From contig NZ_MJEJ02000054.1 in assembly GCF_002095435.2 (NCBI RefSeq), positions 310,001-374,000 on the forward strand: a DNA stretch of 64,000 bases. Direction: 5' to 3'. The stretch comes from Williamsia sp. 1138 (GTDB lineage: Bacteria > Actinomycetota > Actinomycetes > Mycobacteriales > Mycobacteriaceae). A model generated the notes under the pieces. The model was not told where the DNA came from and searched no databases. It worked only from the letters and a program-made list of their open reading frames with translations. Made by a program: the position numbers and the translations under genes. This document shows, one piece after another, positions 25,614 to 34,931 of this stretch; the first letter of the stretch is position 1, and every line of letters starts with the position of its first letter.

Positions 25614-26825
25614 ATGACCAGCACTTTGTCCTGGATAGACGACATCACGATGACCGAACTAGAGCGCAATCCGTACCCGGTCTACGAGCGGCTGCGCAGT
25701 GAGGCGCCACTGGCCTATCTGCCCGTCCTCGGGTCGTACGTGGCAACCACTGCGGAGATCTGCCGGTCGATAGCGACGAGCCCGGACTTCGAAGCCGTCA
25801 TCACCAAGGCCGGTGGACGCACTTTCGGCCATCCCGCGGTCATCGGGGTGAACGGCCCGATCCACGACGATCTCCGGTCGATGGTCGATCCGGCCCTGCA
25901 GCCGCAGGAGGTGGACCGCTGGATCGACGACCTCGTCCGACCCATCGCTCGCCGGTACCTAGCCGGGATCGAGGACAACGGCCGTGCAGAGCTGGTGGCG
26001 GACTATTGCGAGCCGGTCAGCGTCCGCGCTCTCGGTGATCTCCTCGGGCTTCAGACGGTGAGCTCCGACAAACTCCGCGAGTGGTTCCACAAACTGTCGA
26101 ACTCGTTCACCAACGCCGGTGTCGACGAGGACGGCGAGTTCACCAATCCAGAGGGGTTCGCTGAAGCCGACGACGCCAAACGCGAGATCCGGTCCATCGT
26201 CGACCCGCTGATCGACAACTGGATCGACAGCCCCGACGACAGCGCCATCTCTCACTGGCTCCACGACGGGATGCCGGCCGGCCAGACCCGCGACCGCGAC
26301 TACATCTACCCGACGCTCTACGTCTACCTCCTCGGCGCGATGCAGGAACCCGGGCATGCGATGTCATCGACACTGGTCGGTTTGTTCACCAGGCCGGATC
26401 AACTCGAGCAGGTGGTCGACGAGCCAGGACTGATCCCACGGGCCATCGCCGAAGGAATGCGCTGGACCTCACCGATCTGGTCAGCAACCGCGCGTATCAG
26501 CACGCGCGACGTCGAGGTGGCCGGCATCGATCTTCCGGAAGGTTCGGTGGTCTTGATGTCCTACGGATCCGCCAATCACGACGCCACCGTCTACGATGCG
26601 CCTTCGGACTACGACCTCACCCGCCCGCCGTTGCCGCACTTGGCATTCGGGGCAGGCAACCACGCCTGTGCCGGCATCTACTTCGCGAACCACGTGTGCC
26701 GGATCGGTCTGGAGGAGCTGTTCGAGTCCATCCCCAATCTCGAACGAGACACCGACAGCGACGTGGAGTTCTGGGGCTGGGGTTTTCGCGGCCCGACGTC
26801 GCTGCACACCACCTGGGAGGTGTGA
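25614..26825 (+). CDS. gcoA: Cytochrome P450 CYP255A, guaiacol O-demethylase
   Basis: 403 residues, very close along its whole length to GcoA as I recall it. It demethylates guaiacol to catechol and formaldehyde, an entry step for lignin-derived aryl ethers. Heme Cys352 is in [13 protein letters not shown]. With an offset of four residues, Phe71, Phe165 and Phe391 match GcoA Phe75, Phe169 and Phe395, which pack the substrate, and Thr292 matches Thr296. AAGGAGA lies six bases before the ATG. The reductase gene follows after one base. Confidence 0.93.
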   Translation: MTSTLSWIDDITMTELERNPYPVYERLRSEAPLAYLPVLGSYVATTAEICRSIATSPDFEAVITKAGGRTFGHPAVIGVNGPIHDDLRSMVDPALQPQEVDRWIDDLVRPIARRYLAGIEDNGRAELVADYCEPVSVRALGDLLGLQTVSSDKLREWFHKLSNSFTNAGVDEDGEFTNPEGFAEADDAKREIRSIVDPLIDNWIDSPDDSAISHWLHDGMPAGQTRDRDYIYPTLYVYLLGAMQEPGHAMSSTLVGLFTRPDQLEQVVDEPGLIPRAIAEGMRWTSPIWSATARISTRDVEVAGIDLPEGSVVLMSYGSANHDATVYDAPSDYDLTRPPLPHLAFGAGNHACAGIYFANHVCRIGLEELFESIPNLERDTDSDVEFWGWGFRGPTSLHTTWEV

Positions 26826-26826
26826 G

Positions 26827-27849
26827 ATGTCGGAACGGCCATTTCGGATCGACGCCGGTGACACCTCTGTCGAGTGCGACCCCGACCAGAAGATGCTGGA
26901 CGCCTTCCTGAGGGCCGGGGTGTGGATACCGAACTCCTGCAACCAGGGCACCTGTGGAACCTGCAAGGTGCGGATCAGCACCGGTACGGTCGACACACCA
27001 CCGCCGCTCGACACCGTGCTCTCGCATACCGAGCAGGAACAAGGATTCGTCCTCTCCTGCCAGTCGGTGCCGACCTCGAATCTGGAGATCGATTCTGTGA
27101 CGGTCGATTCCAACGCACGGCACCACGTGCTGCGCGACATCTCCGGGACTGTCGGTTCTATTCGTCAGGTGGCCGACGACACCCTCACGGTCACGGTCAT
27201 GCTCGATGAGCCACTCGAGTTCACCGCGGGCCAGTACGTCGAGTTGTCGATTCCGGGTACCGGCACCACCCGTCCGTACTCGATGGCGAACCCGCCCGGC
27301 CAGGACGGCGAACTGGAGTTCCACATCCGTCGGCAGCCCGGCGGGGCGGCCACGGACGGCTGGATCTTCGACGGCATGACCGTGGGCGAACCGGTGGCGA
27401 TGACCGGGCCGTGGGGCGACTTCTGCTTCACCCCGGACGATCCGGACCTGGGATTGATTCTCCTGGCCGGCGGCACCGGACTGGCGCCACTCAAATCCAT
27501 CGCCACCGCGGCGCTGGAACTCGATCCCGAGCGTGAGATCCACGTCTACCACGGGGTCCGGTTCGAGTCGGACCTCTACGACGTCGAGCACTGGCAGACC
27601 CTCGCAGCCAACCATCCGGGTGTGAACTACACACCCTGCCTCAGTCGCGGTCAGTGGTCCGGCCGCACCGGCTATGTCGGCGACGCCGTCATTGCCGACC
27701 TTCCCTCGTGCAAGAGCTTCTCGGCGTATCTGTGCGGCCCACCGGCGATGGTCGAAGCAGGCGTCAAAGCGCTCAAACGCCGGCGGATGTCACCACGTCG
27801 CATTCACCGGGAAAAGTACACACCCGCAATTCAGCTGAGCCCTGTCTGA
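26827..27849 (+). CDS. gcoB: GcoB-type three-domain P450 reductase
   Basis: 340 residues in the order 2Fe-2S, FAD, NADH. The plant-type ferredoxin cysteines are Cys38, Cys43, Cys46 and Cys78 (NSCNQGTCGTCKV, LSCQS). The FAD site is RPYSMANPP and the nucleotide site LLAGGTGLAPLKSI with YLCGPPAMVEAGVKA. It passes electrons from NADH to the P450. It starts one base after the gcoA stop, with GGGAGGTG as ribosome site inside gcoA. Confidence 0.93.
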   Translation: MSERPFRIDAGDTSVECDPDQKMLDAFLRAGVWIPNSCNQGTCGTCKVRISTGTVDTPPPLDTVLSHTEQEQGFVLSCQSVPTSNLEIDSVTVDSNARHHVLRDISGTVGSIRQVADDTLTVTVMLDEPLEFTAGQYVELSIPGTGTTRPYSMANPPGQDGELEFHIRRQPGGAATDGWIFDGMTVGEPVAMTGPWGDFCFTPDDPDLGLILLAGGTGLAPLKSIATAALELDPEREIHVYHGVRFESDLYDVEHWQTLAANHPGVNYTPCLSRGQWSGRTGYVGDAVIADLPSCKSFSAYLCGPPAMVEAGVKALKRRRMSPRRIHREKYTPAIQLSPV

Positions 27850-27914
27850 CGAGAGGTCGCCGCAGCTGGAGTCGAGCGACCGTCGATGTCGGTACCTCGA
27901 CCTATCGTCGTCGC

Positions 27915-28313
27915 ATGACCGATGCCGCCACACCATCCGCGCCCAGCTCGACGATGACAATCGGTGCGATAAATTTCGCGGCGGCCGATCCGGCGGCGCT
28001 TTCCGAGTTCTGGATCGCCGTGCTCGGCGGCGAGGCGGTGGGTGGCGACGGACACGACTACGTCTACGTCTCGGCGGCTCCGGGCGGGGTCCCGCTCTTC
28101 TTTCACCGCCGCGACGATAACCCGTCCGCGCCGGGGCCCATCCATCTCGACCTGAGCACGGAACCCGGACGCCGTGAAGAGCAGGTCGGGCGGATGCTCG
28201 AGCTGGGCGCCACCCGGGAATGGGACGTCCTCGACGAGGTCCCCTGGGTGGAGTGGACGACGATGGCCGATCCGGAGGGCAACCTGTTCTGTGTCAGCTG
28301 CCCCCGCACCTGA
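27915..28313 (+). CDS. VOC/glyoxalase-superfamily protein
   Basis: 132 residues. The betaalphabetabetabeta unit begins IGAINFAAADPAALSEFWIAVLGG, and the second half ends EWTTMADPEGNLFCVSCP, the common actinobacterial VOC form. Conserved acidic and His positions (HLDL, DPEGN) could bind metal. Substrate unknown; its place after gcoAB does not prove a link. Confidence 0.8.
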   Translation: MTDAATPSAPSSTMTIGAINFAAADPAALSEFWIAVLGGEAVGGDGHDYVYVSAAPGGVPLFFHRRDDNPSAPGPIHLDLSTEPGRREEQVGRMLELGATREWDVLDEVPWVEWTTMADPEGNLFCVSCPRT

Positions 28314-28325
28314 CACCATGAACCA

Positions 28326-31232
28326 GTGACCGAGACCCCAGCCGCGCATGCTCTATGGCGCTCGGGCATAGGTCTGTCATTGTGGTTCACCGGCCCCGAC
28401 GGTGAACCGTGCACCGGCCAGGTTCCCGACGGTCTGCCCGCACCCATCGCGGCAGCGGTCGGCACACGGGCGCTGCGCCGCACGATCGCGGTGGCCGGCC
28501 CCGGCTCCCTCCGTCGCGACATCGCCTCACTCACCCTCGGCCCCGCGGCCACCGTCGAACTGCTCCAATCGATCGATGCGCCGGACGAGGTCGGCGGCGA
28601 ATTGCGGTATTACCGATTCCTGGTCGATTCCACCGAACGCTTCGTGCGCTCTGGGGCCGTAGCGCCGTCGGTCAACTGGGTGGCCGGAGAGTGGGCGGTG
28701 CGCTGGGCCCCGTTGACCACCGCGAGCTGGCGCAATTGGCTGTCCACAGCCGTCGCGGCGGCGCCCCCGGTGATCCTCGACAACGGGGAATCGACCGCGA
28801 TCATGGACTTCTGCGGAGCGATCACAGACCAGTTGTGCCGCAACAGCTGCACCGACGTCCGGCCGACGTCCGTGCGTTCGTCCTTCGTTCGCGCCCTGCT
28901 CCCCGACACCGACGCACCCGCGATGTCGGCGGACAAGGCCGCGTCGGCAGCATCGGCGTGGGCGCAGTGGGCCGACGGACTCCGGCAGGGCGAATCGTCG
29001 CTGGTGTTGCGACTGAACGAGCCAGGTGGAGAAGAAGGCGAGGACGAGGACCAGTTCGAGTACGACGACACCCGCTGGCGACTGCAGGTGTGCAGGCGCA
29101 CCCTCGACCGGCCCGACGAACCCGTCGAACTCCGCCGTCTCGACACCCACGAGATCGACCAGATCACCACCGACGTCGCCCGCGCGGTCCGCGCGTTCCC
29201 CGATCTGAAGTCTGCACTGCACGATGATCATTCGTTGGACTTCCTTCTCACCACCGACGTCGTGCTGAGCCTGCTCGACACCGGCGTCGCGGCCCTCGCC
29301 GAGGCCGGCTTCGAAGTCCTCCTTCCCCGCTCGATCGCGCATGTACGCCCCACGCTCGCGCTACGGGGAAAACCGGAAGGCGGTTCGCGGCAGCGCAACG
29401 TCATGGTCGGGCTCGGCGAGATACGGGACTTCCAGTGGCAACTGGCCCTCGGCGAGGACGTGCTGGACGCCTCCGAACTCGATGCGCTGGCGCGGCAGAA
29501 GGGAGACCTGGTCAAGGTCCGGGGTAAGTGGATCCGGGCCGACAACTCCGCACTGTCGCGGTCGGCATCCTTCATCCAGGCCCAACGCGCCCTCGCCGAA
29601 TCAGGTCAGCCGGCGGACATGGGCGAACTGTTCAATCTGGTCACCGACGGTGACGACCGGCTGCCACTACCGGTGGCCCGGGTCGACGGGTTGTCGTGGC
29701 TCGACGAGATCAAACGCGTCGGCAGGATGGCACCCCCTTCTCTGCCCGCCCCGACCTCACTGAAAGCCGAACTCCGGCCCTACCAGCAGCGCGGTATGGA
29801 ATGGCTGTGCCATCTCAGTTCACTGGGCATCGGGACGGTCCTCGCCGACGACATGGGTCTGGGCAAGACCATCCAGGTGCTGGCCCTGATGCGGGCCGAA
29901 GCGGAAGCCGCCGATCCTGCCGAGGAACGGGGCACCACGCTGCTGATCTGTCCGATGTCGGTGGTGGGCAACTGGGAACGGGAGATCGCGAGATTCGCAC
30001 CCGACATCTCGGTGCTGATCCATCACGGACCGGCCCGGCTGCGCCAGCCACATTTCGGCCCCGCTGCGGCTCGGGTGGATGTCGTCATCACCACCTTCGC
30101 CATCGCCTCTCGCGACCGGAAGATGCTGAGCCCCATGACGTGGGACCGCCTCGTGGTCGATGAGGCGCAGCACATCAAGAACGTCGCGACCGCACAGTCC
30201 AAGGCGGTGCGCGCTCTCACCGCACGACACCGCATTGCCCTGACCGGTACTCCCGTCGAGAACCGGCTGGAGGATCTGCGGTCGGTCATCGACCTCGTCA
30301 ACCCCGGGTTGCTCGGCACCGCGTCGACGTTCAAGTCGCGCTATGCCGAACCCATCGAACGCGAGCGGGACAAGGGCGCAGTGCGCCGGCTCAATGCCGT
30401 CACCTCGCCGTTCATCCTGCGCCGCGTCAAGACCGACCCCGCCGTCATCTCCGACCTCCCCGAAAAGACGGAGCTGACCGTACGCGCGAACCTCACCGTC
30501 GAACAGGCTGCGCTCTACCGTGCGGTCATCGACGACCTGATGAACGCCCTGGGCAAGGGCGAGGATCCGCAGGGCGGGAGTGAGCGGCGCAGAACGGTCT
30601 TCGCGGCATTGACGCGCCTGAAGCAGATCTGCAACCACCCGGCGCACTACCTCGGTGACGGCTCACCCATCATGCGCCGGAACGAGCACCGCTCGGGCAA
30701 GGTCGAGTTGCTGGCCGACATGCTCGAGAACATCGTCGCCGACGGCGAGCGGGCACTGGTCTTCACCCAGTTCACAGCCTTTGGCGACATGATGGCGCCA
30801 TGGCTGGCCGACCGCATCGGCGCAGGCGTCTCGTTCCTGCACGGCAGCCTCAGTCGATCCGCGCGCGACACCCTGGTGACCGAGTTCAGTGAGGACGACG
30901 GCCCACCGGTCATGCTCGCATCGCTCAAGGCCGGCGGCACCGGCCTGAACCTGACTGCGGCCAATCACGTTGTCCACTTGGATCGTTGGTGGAATCCCGC
31001 CGTGGAGAACCAGGCCACCGACCGCGTCTACCGGATCGGGCAGCAACGCCGGGTCGAGGTGAGAAAGTTCGTGTGCGTCGGCACGCTGGAGGAACGCATC
31101 GACCAGCTCATCCGTGACAAACGTGAGCTGTCCGAACTCACCGTCACCACCGGCGAGAGCTGGCTCGCGGCATCGGACAACGATGAGCTCTACGAACTGA
31201 TGCGGCTCGGCGACGAGGCGGTGAGCGAGTGA
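28326..31232 (+). CDS. SNF2-family DEAD/DEAH-box helicase
   Basis: 968 residues. The first ~450 form the N-terminal region typical of bacterial SNF2 proteins. The motor follows: DDMGLGKTIQVLAL (about 505-518), VVITTFAIASRD, VDEAQHIKN (about 610), LTGTPVENRLEDL, and in lobe 2 HGSLSR, KAGGTGLNLTAANHV and DRVYRIGQQRRVEV (about 898). These ATP-driven translocases remodel nucleic-acid complexes and may aid repair. The GTG start is followed downstream by a GTGA overlap with the SWIM gene, so they act together. Confidence 0.92.
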   Translation: MTETPAAHALWRSGIGLSLWFTGPDGEPCTGQVPDGLPAPIAAAVGTRALRRTIAVAGPGSLRRDIASLTLGPAATVELLQSIDAPDEVGGELRYYRFLVDSTERFVRSGAVAPSVNWVAGEWAVRWAPLTTASWRNWLSTAVAAAPPVILDNGESTAIMDFCGAITDQLCRNSCTDVRPTSVRSSFVRALLPDTDAPAMSADKAASAASAWAQWADGLRQGESSLVLRLNEPGGEEGEDEDQFEYDDTRWRLQVCRRTLDRPDEPVELRRLDTHEIDQITTDVARAVRAFPDLKSALHDDHSLDFLLTTDVVLSLLDTGVAALAEAGFEVLLPRSIAHVRPTLALRGKPEGGSRQRNVMVGLGEIRDFQWQLALGEDVLDASELDALARQKGDLVKVRGKWIRADNSALSRSASFIQAQRALAESGQPADMGELFNLVTDGDDRLPLPVARVDGLSWLDEIKRVGRMAPPSLPAPTSLKAELRPYQQRGMEWLCHLSSLGIGTVLADDMGLGKTIQVLALMRAEAEAADPAEERGTTLLICPMSVVGNWEREIARFAPDISVLIHHGPARLRQPHFGPAAARVDVVITTFAIASRDRKMLSPMTWDRLVVDEAQHIKNVATAQSKAVRALTARHRIALTGTPVENRLEDLRSVIDLVNPGLLGTASTFKSRYAEPIERERDKGAVRRLNAVTSPFILRRVKTDPAVISDLPEKTELTVRANLTVEQAALYRAVIDDLMNALGKGEDPQGGSERRRTVFAALTRLKQICNHPAHYLGDGSPIMRRNEHRSGKVELLADMLENIVADGERALVFTQFTAFGDMMAPWLADRIGAGVSFLHGSLSRSARDTLVTEFSEDDGPPVMLASLKAGGTGLNLTAANHVVHLDRWWNPAVENQATDRVYRIGQQRRVEVRKFVCVGTLEERIDQLIRDKRELSELTVTTGESWLAASDNDELYELMRLGDEAVSE

Positions 31233-31972
31233 GTGCGAAGAAGAAGCCCGCGCCCCGGGGCTACGGCCTCACGCCGTGGTCGAAGGGATTCCTGCTGGCC
31301 GTCGAAACCCCTGCGGAACTGCGCAAGATCACCAAAGCCCGCACATACTTTCGCGACCGAAACGTCATCGACCTGGTCGTGCGATCTGGACGCGTGACCG
31401 GTCTGGTGCAAGGCAGCCAACTCGACCCGTTCGAGGTGGAGATCGAGGCAGGACCGGCCGACCCCGCGACCGTCGTGTCCATGCTCCGCGAGCGGGGCAA
31501 GGCCGACGAGCTCGTGTTGGTTACGCGCGGCAAGCAACCGGACACGTTGGGGTCATTGGTGATTCCTGCGGACTCGACGGACATACGCACCGAGTGCAGC
31601 TGTCCCGTGGACGACGACCGCTGCATTCACGTCCTGGCCGTCAGCTATGAGCTGGCCGCGACGATCGACAAGGAACCGGCGACCCTGTTGACCATCATGG
31701 GTGCGGACCTGCCACTGCTGCTCGCGCATCTGCGAGACAACGCCGACCGCCCTGACGAGCGGGCACCTGATGCGCCGGCCCCCTCGGAGGTCGACTTCTA
31801 CGGCGACGGCCGCCAGCTACCCGGCCTGCCCCACCCACCGCCGCTGGATGTGCTGTCCGAACTCGACACCACCGCCCTGTCGGCGGCGTTGCGGCGATCC
31901 GGTGCAGCGGCGATGGATGTGGCGCAGGCGGTCGACGAACTGGCCGAGCTCTACGCCCGGATCACGCGATAG
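31229..31972 (+). CDS. SWIM zinc-finger protein
   Basis: 247 residues. The SWIM signature is CSCPVDDDRCIHVLA, a CxCx(n)CxH metal site near residues 127-140. The N terminus (RGYGLTPWSKGFLLAVE) is typical of the partner of bacterial SNF2 helicases. Its start overlaps the helicase stop, and pairing of these two families is frequent in actinobacteria and suggests a shared DNA- or RNA-binding role. It overlaps the convergent NmrA-like gene by 11 bases. Confidence 0.9.
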   Translation: MSAKKKPAPRGYGLTPWSKGFLLAVETPAELRKITKARTYFRDRNVIDLVVRSGRVTGLVQGSQLDPFEVEIEAGPADPATVVSMLRERGKADELVLVTRGKQPDTLGSLVIPADSTDIRTECSCPVDDDRCIHVLAVSYELAATIDKEPATLLTIMGADLPLLLAHLRDNADRPDERAPDAPAPSEVDFYGDGRQLPGLPHPPPLDVLSELDTTALSAALRRSGAAAMDVAQAVDELAELYARITR

Positions 31973-32819
31973 CGGCCTTGATGACGTCGGCCACGGGGGT
32001 CGAAGGTCGGCCGATCAGGCTCTGCAGATCTCCCGATTCGGTGTCCAGTTCGCCGCGCGAGATACCTGCATCCGCCCCGGCGAGCATCGTCGCCACTGGT
32101 TCTGGAAGGCCTGCCCCCACCAATGCTGCGGCATAGTCGCTCTCGGAGAGATCGGCATATGCGACGTCCTCACCCGAGACCTCAGCGACGATCTTCGCGA
32201 ACTCCGCGTAGGTCAACCGCTCGTCGCCACCGAGTTCGTAGGTCTTGCCACCCTGGTCGTCGAGCGTCAGGACAGCAGCTGCCGCCGCGGCGAAGTCTGC
32301 ACGGGACGCCGCTGCCAGCCGACCGTTGCCCGCCGCTCCATAGAGCGTTCCGGACTCGATGGCCTGGGGCAGAGCTGATCCGTAGTTCTCCCAGTACCAG
32401 CCGTTGCGCAGGAGCACCGACGGAATAGGCGAGGCTGCCAGTCGTTCTTCGGTGGCCAGATGCTCGGGTGCCAGCGAAACGCCGCTCGAGTCGGCTTTGA
32501 GCAAACTGGTGTAGGCGATCAGCGAGACGCCTGCTGCCTCGGCGGCGTCGATCACGTTGTTGTGCTGGGCTACGCGTTGCCCGACCTCCGAGCCGGAGAT
32601 GAGCAGCAGTTTGTCGACGCCGGTGAGTGCGGACTCCAATGCTGCCCGATCGCTGTAATCGGCAACGCGAACAGTCACACCTTTGTCTGCGAGGGGTGCC
32701 GCCTTCGCGTTGTCGCGGACGATCGCGACGATCTCACCGGGAACCACACCCCGCTGGAGGAGATCGGTGATGACGAGACTGCCGAGTTGTCCGGTGGCTC
32801 CGGTTATCGCTGTGGTCAT
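31962..32819 (-). CDS. NmrA-like NAD(P)H:quinone oxidoreductase (Qor2 type)
   Basis: 285 residues. The Rossmann motif AITGATGQLGSLVITDLLQRG and the segment LLLISGSEVGQRVAQHNNVI are typical of QorB/Qor2 quinone reductases in the NmrA-like SDR group; LLRNGWYWENY is also characteristic. It probably reduces quinones or related electrophiles with NADPH. GGAG lies seven bases before the ATG. The divergent HxlR regulator and the palindrome between them suggest induction by quinones or disulfide stress, as for Corynebacterium qor2. Confidence 0.85.
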   Translation of the reverse strand: MTTAITGATGQLGSLVITDLLQRGVVPGEIVAIVRDNAKAAPLADKGVTVRVADYSDRAALESALTGVDKLLLISGSEVGQRVAQHNNVIDAAEAAGVSLIAYTSLLKADSSGVSLAPEHLATEERLAASPIPSVLLRNGWYWENYGSALPQAIESGTLYGAAGNGRLAAASRADFAAAAAAVLTLDDQGGKTYELGGDERLTYAEFAKIVAEVSGEDVAYADLSESDYAAALVGAGLPEPVATMLAGADAGISRGELDTESGDLQSLIGRPSTPVADVIKAAIA

Positions 32820-32876
32820 GGCGGTGCTCCAATTCGATTGGTTACAGAGTTCCTTGCTGAACTTCCCCAACAGTAT

Positions 32877-32897
32877 GCACTTACTATTAGTAAGTGC
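32877..32897. promoter_or_regulatory. Predicted HxlR/QorR operator, perfect palindrome
   Basis: The ten-base arm GCACTTACTA is followed by one T and then by its exact complement. The element lies about 48 bases before the regulator ATG and 58 before the reductase ATG. TACTTACTA-like dyads are typical targets of DUF24/HxlR regulators. Confidence 0.8.
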
Positions 32898-32944
32898 AAG
32901 CTGCACGGTAACCATCCAGGTCATCACTGGGTTATGGTGGATCA

Positions 32945-33322
32945 ATGACCGAGGACACGAGCAGTTCACTCGAGGCGGATGTGTTCGCCCGAGACTGTTC
33001 CTCGCGTGAAACCCTCCAAGGTGTCACTGGGCGGTGGGGCATTCTCGTGCTCGCCGCCCTCGGCGAGGGCAGCTACCGGTTCAGCGCGCTCCGGCGACGC
33101 GTGGACGGGGTCAGCGAGCGGATGCTCTCGCAAACCCTCCAGAATCTCGAGCGCGACGGCATGATCACCCGCACAGTTCTCGAGGCCATTCCACCCAAGG
33201 TGGAGTACGACCTCACCCCACTCGGGCGCGAGGTCGCCGATCGACTCGTCGGGTTGATCGAGGTCGTCCAGTCGAACATGGACGACGTCTACGCCTCGCG
33301 GAGCCGGTACGACAGCCGCTGA
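32945..33322 (+). CDS. HxlR/DUF24-family redox regulator (QorR-like)
   Basis: 125 residues, a single winged helix (GRWGILVLAALGEGSYRFSALRRRV, then RMLSQTLQNLERDGMI). Cys18 in ARDCSSRETLQ sits where DUF24 redox sensors such as QorR, YodB and HypR carry their reactive cysteine; no other cysteine is present. This supports sensing by thiol oxidation or quinone adducts. It is divergent from the Qor2-like gene with the palindrome between. Confidence 0.88.
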   Translation: MTEDTSSSLEADVFARDCSSRETLQGVTGRWGILVLAALGEGSYRFSALRRRVDGVSERMLSQTLQNLERDGMITRTVLEAIPPKVEYDLTPLGREVADRLVGLIEVVQSNMDDVYASRSRYDSR

Positions 33323-33430
33323 CCGATCACGGTCTGGAATCGAATCTGCGATTCCGTAGCGCGGCGATTCTGGCTCCGACTAACTTGCAGGCAGTAGTAA
33401 ATCAATTGCGGGTTCATCGGCAGGAGCAGG

Positions 33431-34384
33431 ATGCGGCAGGCGCGAGCGGTCGGGGTGGTGATCGCTTCGATACTCCTGTGCGTCGGAACCGTCCTCGGCA
33501 CGGGGGCGGCGGCCGCCAAAGATCCACTACCCGTGACCTACAACTTCTTCGCCGGCATCCCGAACGAGCTGGCGAATCCCGGTGGTTCGCTGCCCGGGGC
33601 CAACGACTGGAACTGCAAGCCGTCTCCCGAGCACCCGGAGCCAGTCGTGTTGGTGCACGGTACCGGCGGCGGCGCCCAGACCAACTGGGGCACCTACGTC
33701 CCGCTCCTCGCCAACAATGGCTACTGCGTCTACACCCTCAACTACGGAACCATTCCGGGCGCTCCCTGGCCGATCAGCGCGATCGGCGGGTTCGGTCCCA
33801 TAGAGAAGAGCGCCGCAGAGCTGTCTGCGTTCGTCGACCGGGTTCGTAAGTCCACCGGCGCGAAGAAGGTCGACATCGTCGGCCATTCACAGGGCACCCT
33901 GATGCCGACCTACTGGATCAAGTTCCTCGGCGGCGCCGACAAGGTCGACAAGTACATCTCACTCGCGCCGCTGTGGAACGGCACCAACGTGGCCGCGGCA
34001 AGCGAACTGACCGTATACGCGAAAGCCCTCGGTATCGATCAGCTCCAGCAGGACACCATCGGAATGCTCTGCGGGGCATGCCTTCAGATGGCCAAGGGTT
34101 CGGACATGATGAAGAGGCTGCAGGCAGGCGGCATCCTCGATCCCGACATCACCTACACCAACATCATGACTCGCTTCGACGAGCTCATCGTCCCGTACAC
34201 GAGCGGATCCCTGCGGGCCGCGAACTCCACCAACATCGTGGTGCAGGACGGCTGCTCGCAGGACTATTCGGAGCACGCGGGCGTCGCCGGGTCGCGACGT
34301 GCAGCCACGTTCGTGCTCAACGCCCTCGACCCCGAGCATCCGCGCGCGGTGCCCTGCGAGCTGGCCCTGCCCTTCACCGGTTGA
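33431..34384 (+). CDS. Secreted lipase/esterase, alpha/beta-hydrolase
   Basis: 317 residues. A signal peptide (residues 1 to about 28, ending TGAAAA) is followed by a lipase class 2-like hydrolase. The oxyanion region is VVLVHGTGGGAQTNWGTYVP, and the nucleophile elbow is VDIVGHSQGTLMPTYW. The catalytic His is probably in CSQDYSEHAGVAGS. Family members hydrolyse short- to medium-chain esters outside the cell. AGGAGCAGG precedes the ATG. Confidence 0.88.
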   Translation: MRQARAVGVVIASILLCVGTVLGTGAAAAKDPLPVTYNFFAGIPNELANPGGSLPGANDWNCKPSPEHPEPVVLVHGTGGGAQTNWGTYVPLLANNGYCVYTLNYGTIPGAPWPISAIGGFGPIEKSAAELSAFVDRVRKSTGAKKVDIVGHSQGTLMPTYWIKFLGGADKVDKYISLAPLWNGTNVAAASELTVYAKALGIDQLQQDTIGMLCGACLQMAKGSDMMKRLQAGGILDPDITYTNIMTRFDELIVPYTSGSLRAANSTNIVVQDGCSQDYSEHAGVAGSRRAATFVLNALDPEHPRAVPCELALPFTG

Positions 34385-34480
34385 GCTTTCCCGTCGAGCG
34401 TCCCGAGGTGGTCGCGACGCCGATGAGTTTTTTCGCGGTCGCTGGTCTCCATTGACAACACCATCGACAAAGGAGCGAAC

Positions 34481-34918
34481 ATGACCACCGCCGCCAACCA
34501 CGAAGCAACCGCTGCACCGACTTCAACCCCCGTGATCAGCCGCCGGGCACACCTGGCCGGATGGATCGTCACCGGAATCATCAGTGCGCTTCTTCTCGCC
34601 GACGCCGTCTCGCACATCCTGATGCCGCAGGGCGTCAAAGATGCGTCCTACGATCTCGGCTTCACCGATGGCGACATCCTCGCGATGGGGCTCGTGCTCC
34701 TGGGATGCCTTGCGCTGTATCTGTTCCCGCGCACAGCTATTCTCGGCGCAGTATTGCTGACCGGCTACTTCGGCGGAGCGGTGACCGCTCTGATGGTCTC
34801 GGAGGAATCCTTCGCCGCGGGCGTCGTCATGCCGATTCTCGCCGGTGCCATCGTGTGGGCCGGACTCTGGCTTCGCAACGAGACCGTCCGTTCGATGCTC
34901 CCCCTGCACCACAGCTGA
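34481..34918 (+). CDS. DoxX-like four-helix membrane protein
   Basis: 145 residues with four hydrophobic helices (HLAGWIVTGIISALLLADAV, GLVLLGCLALYLFP, GAVLLTGYFGGAVTALMV, VMPILAGAIVWAGLWL). The spacing and the GYFGGAV motif fit the DoxX/DoxD-like family. Role unknown; some members act in thiosulfate or redox processes at the membrane. AAAGGAG lies six bases before the ATG. Confidence 0.78.
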   Translation: MTTAANHEATAAPTSTPVISRRAHLAGWIVTGIISALLLADAVSHILMPQGVKDASYDLGFTDGDILAMGLVLLGCLALYLFPRTAILGAVLLTGYFGGAVTALMVSEESFAAGVVMPILAGAIVWAGLWLRNETVRSMLPLHHS

Positions 34919-34931
34919 AGGCTGCGTGCGC

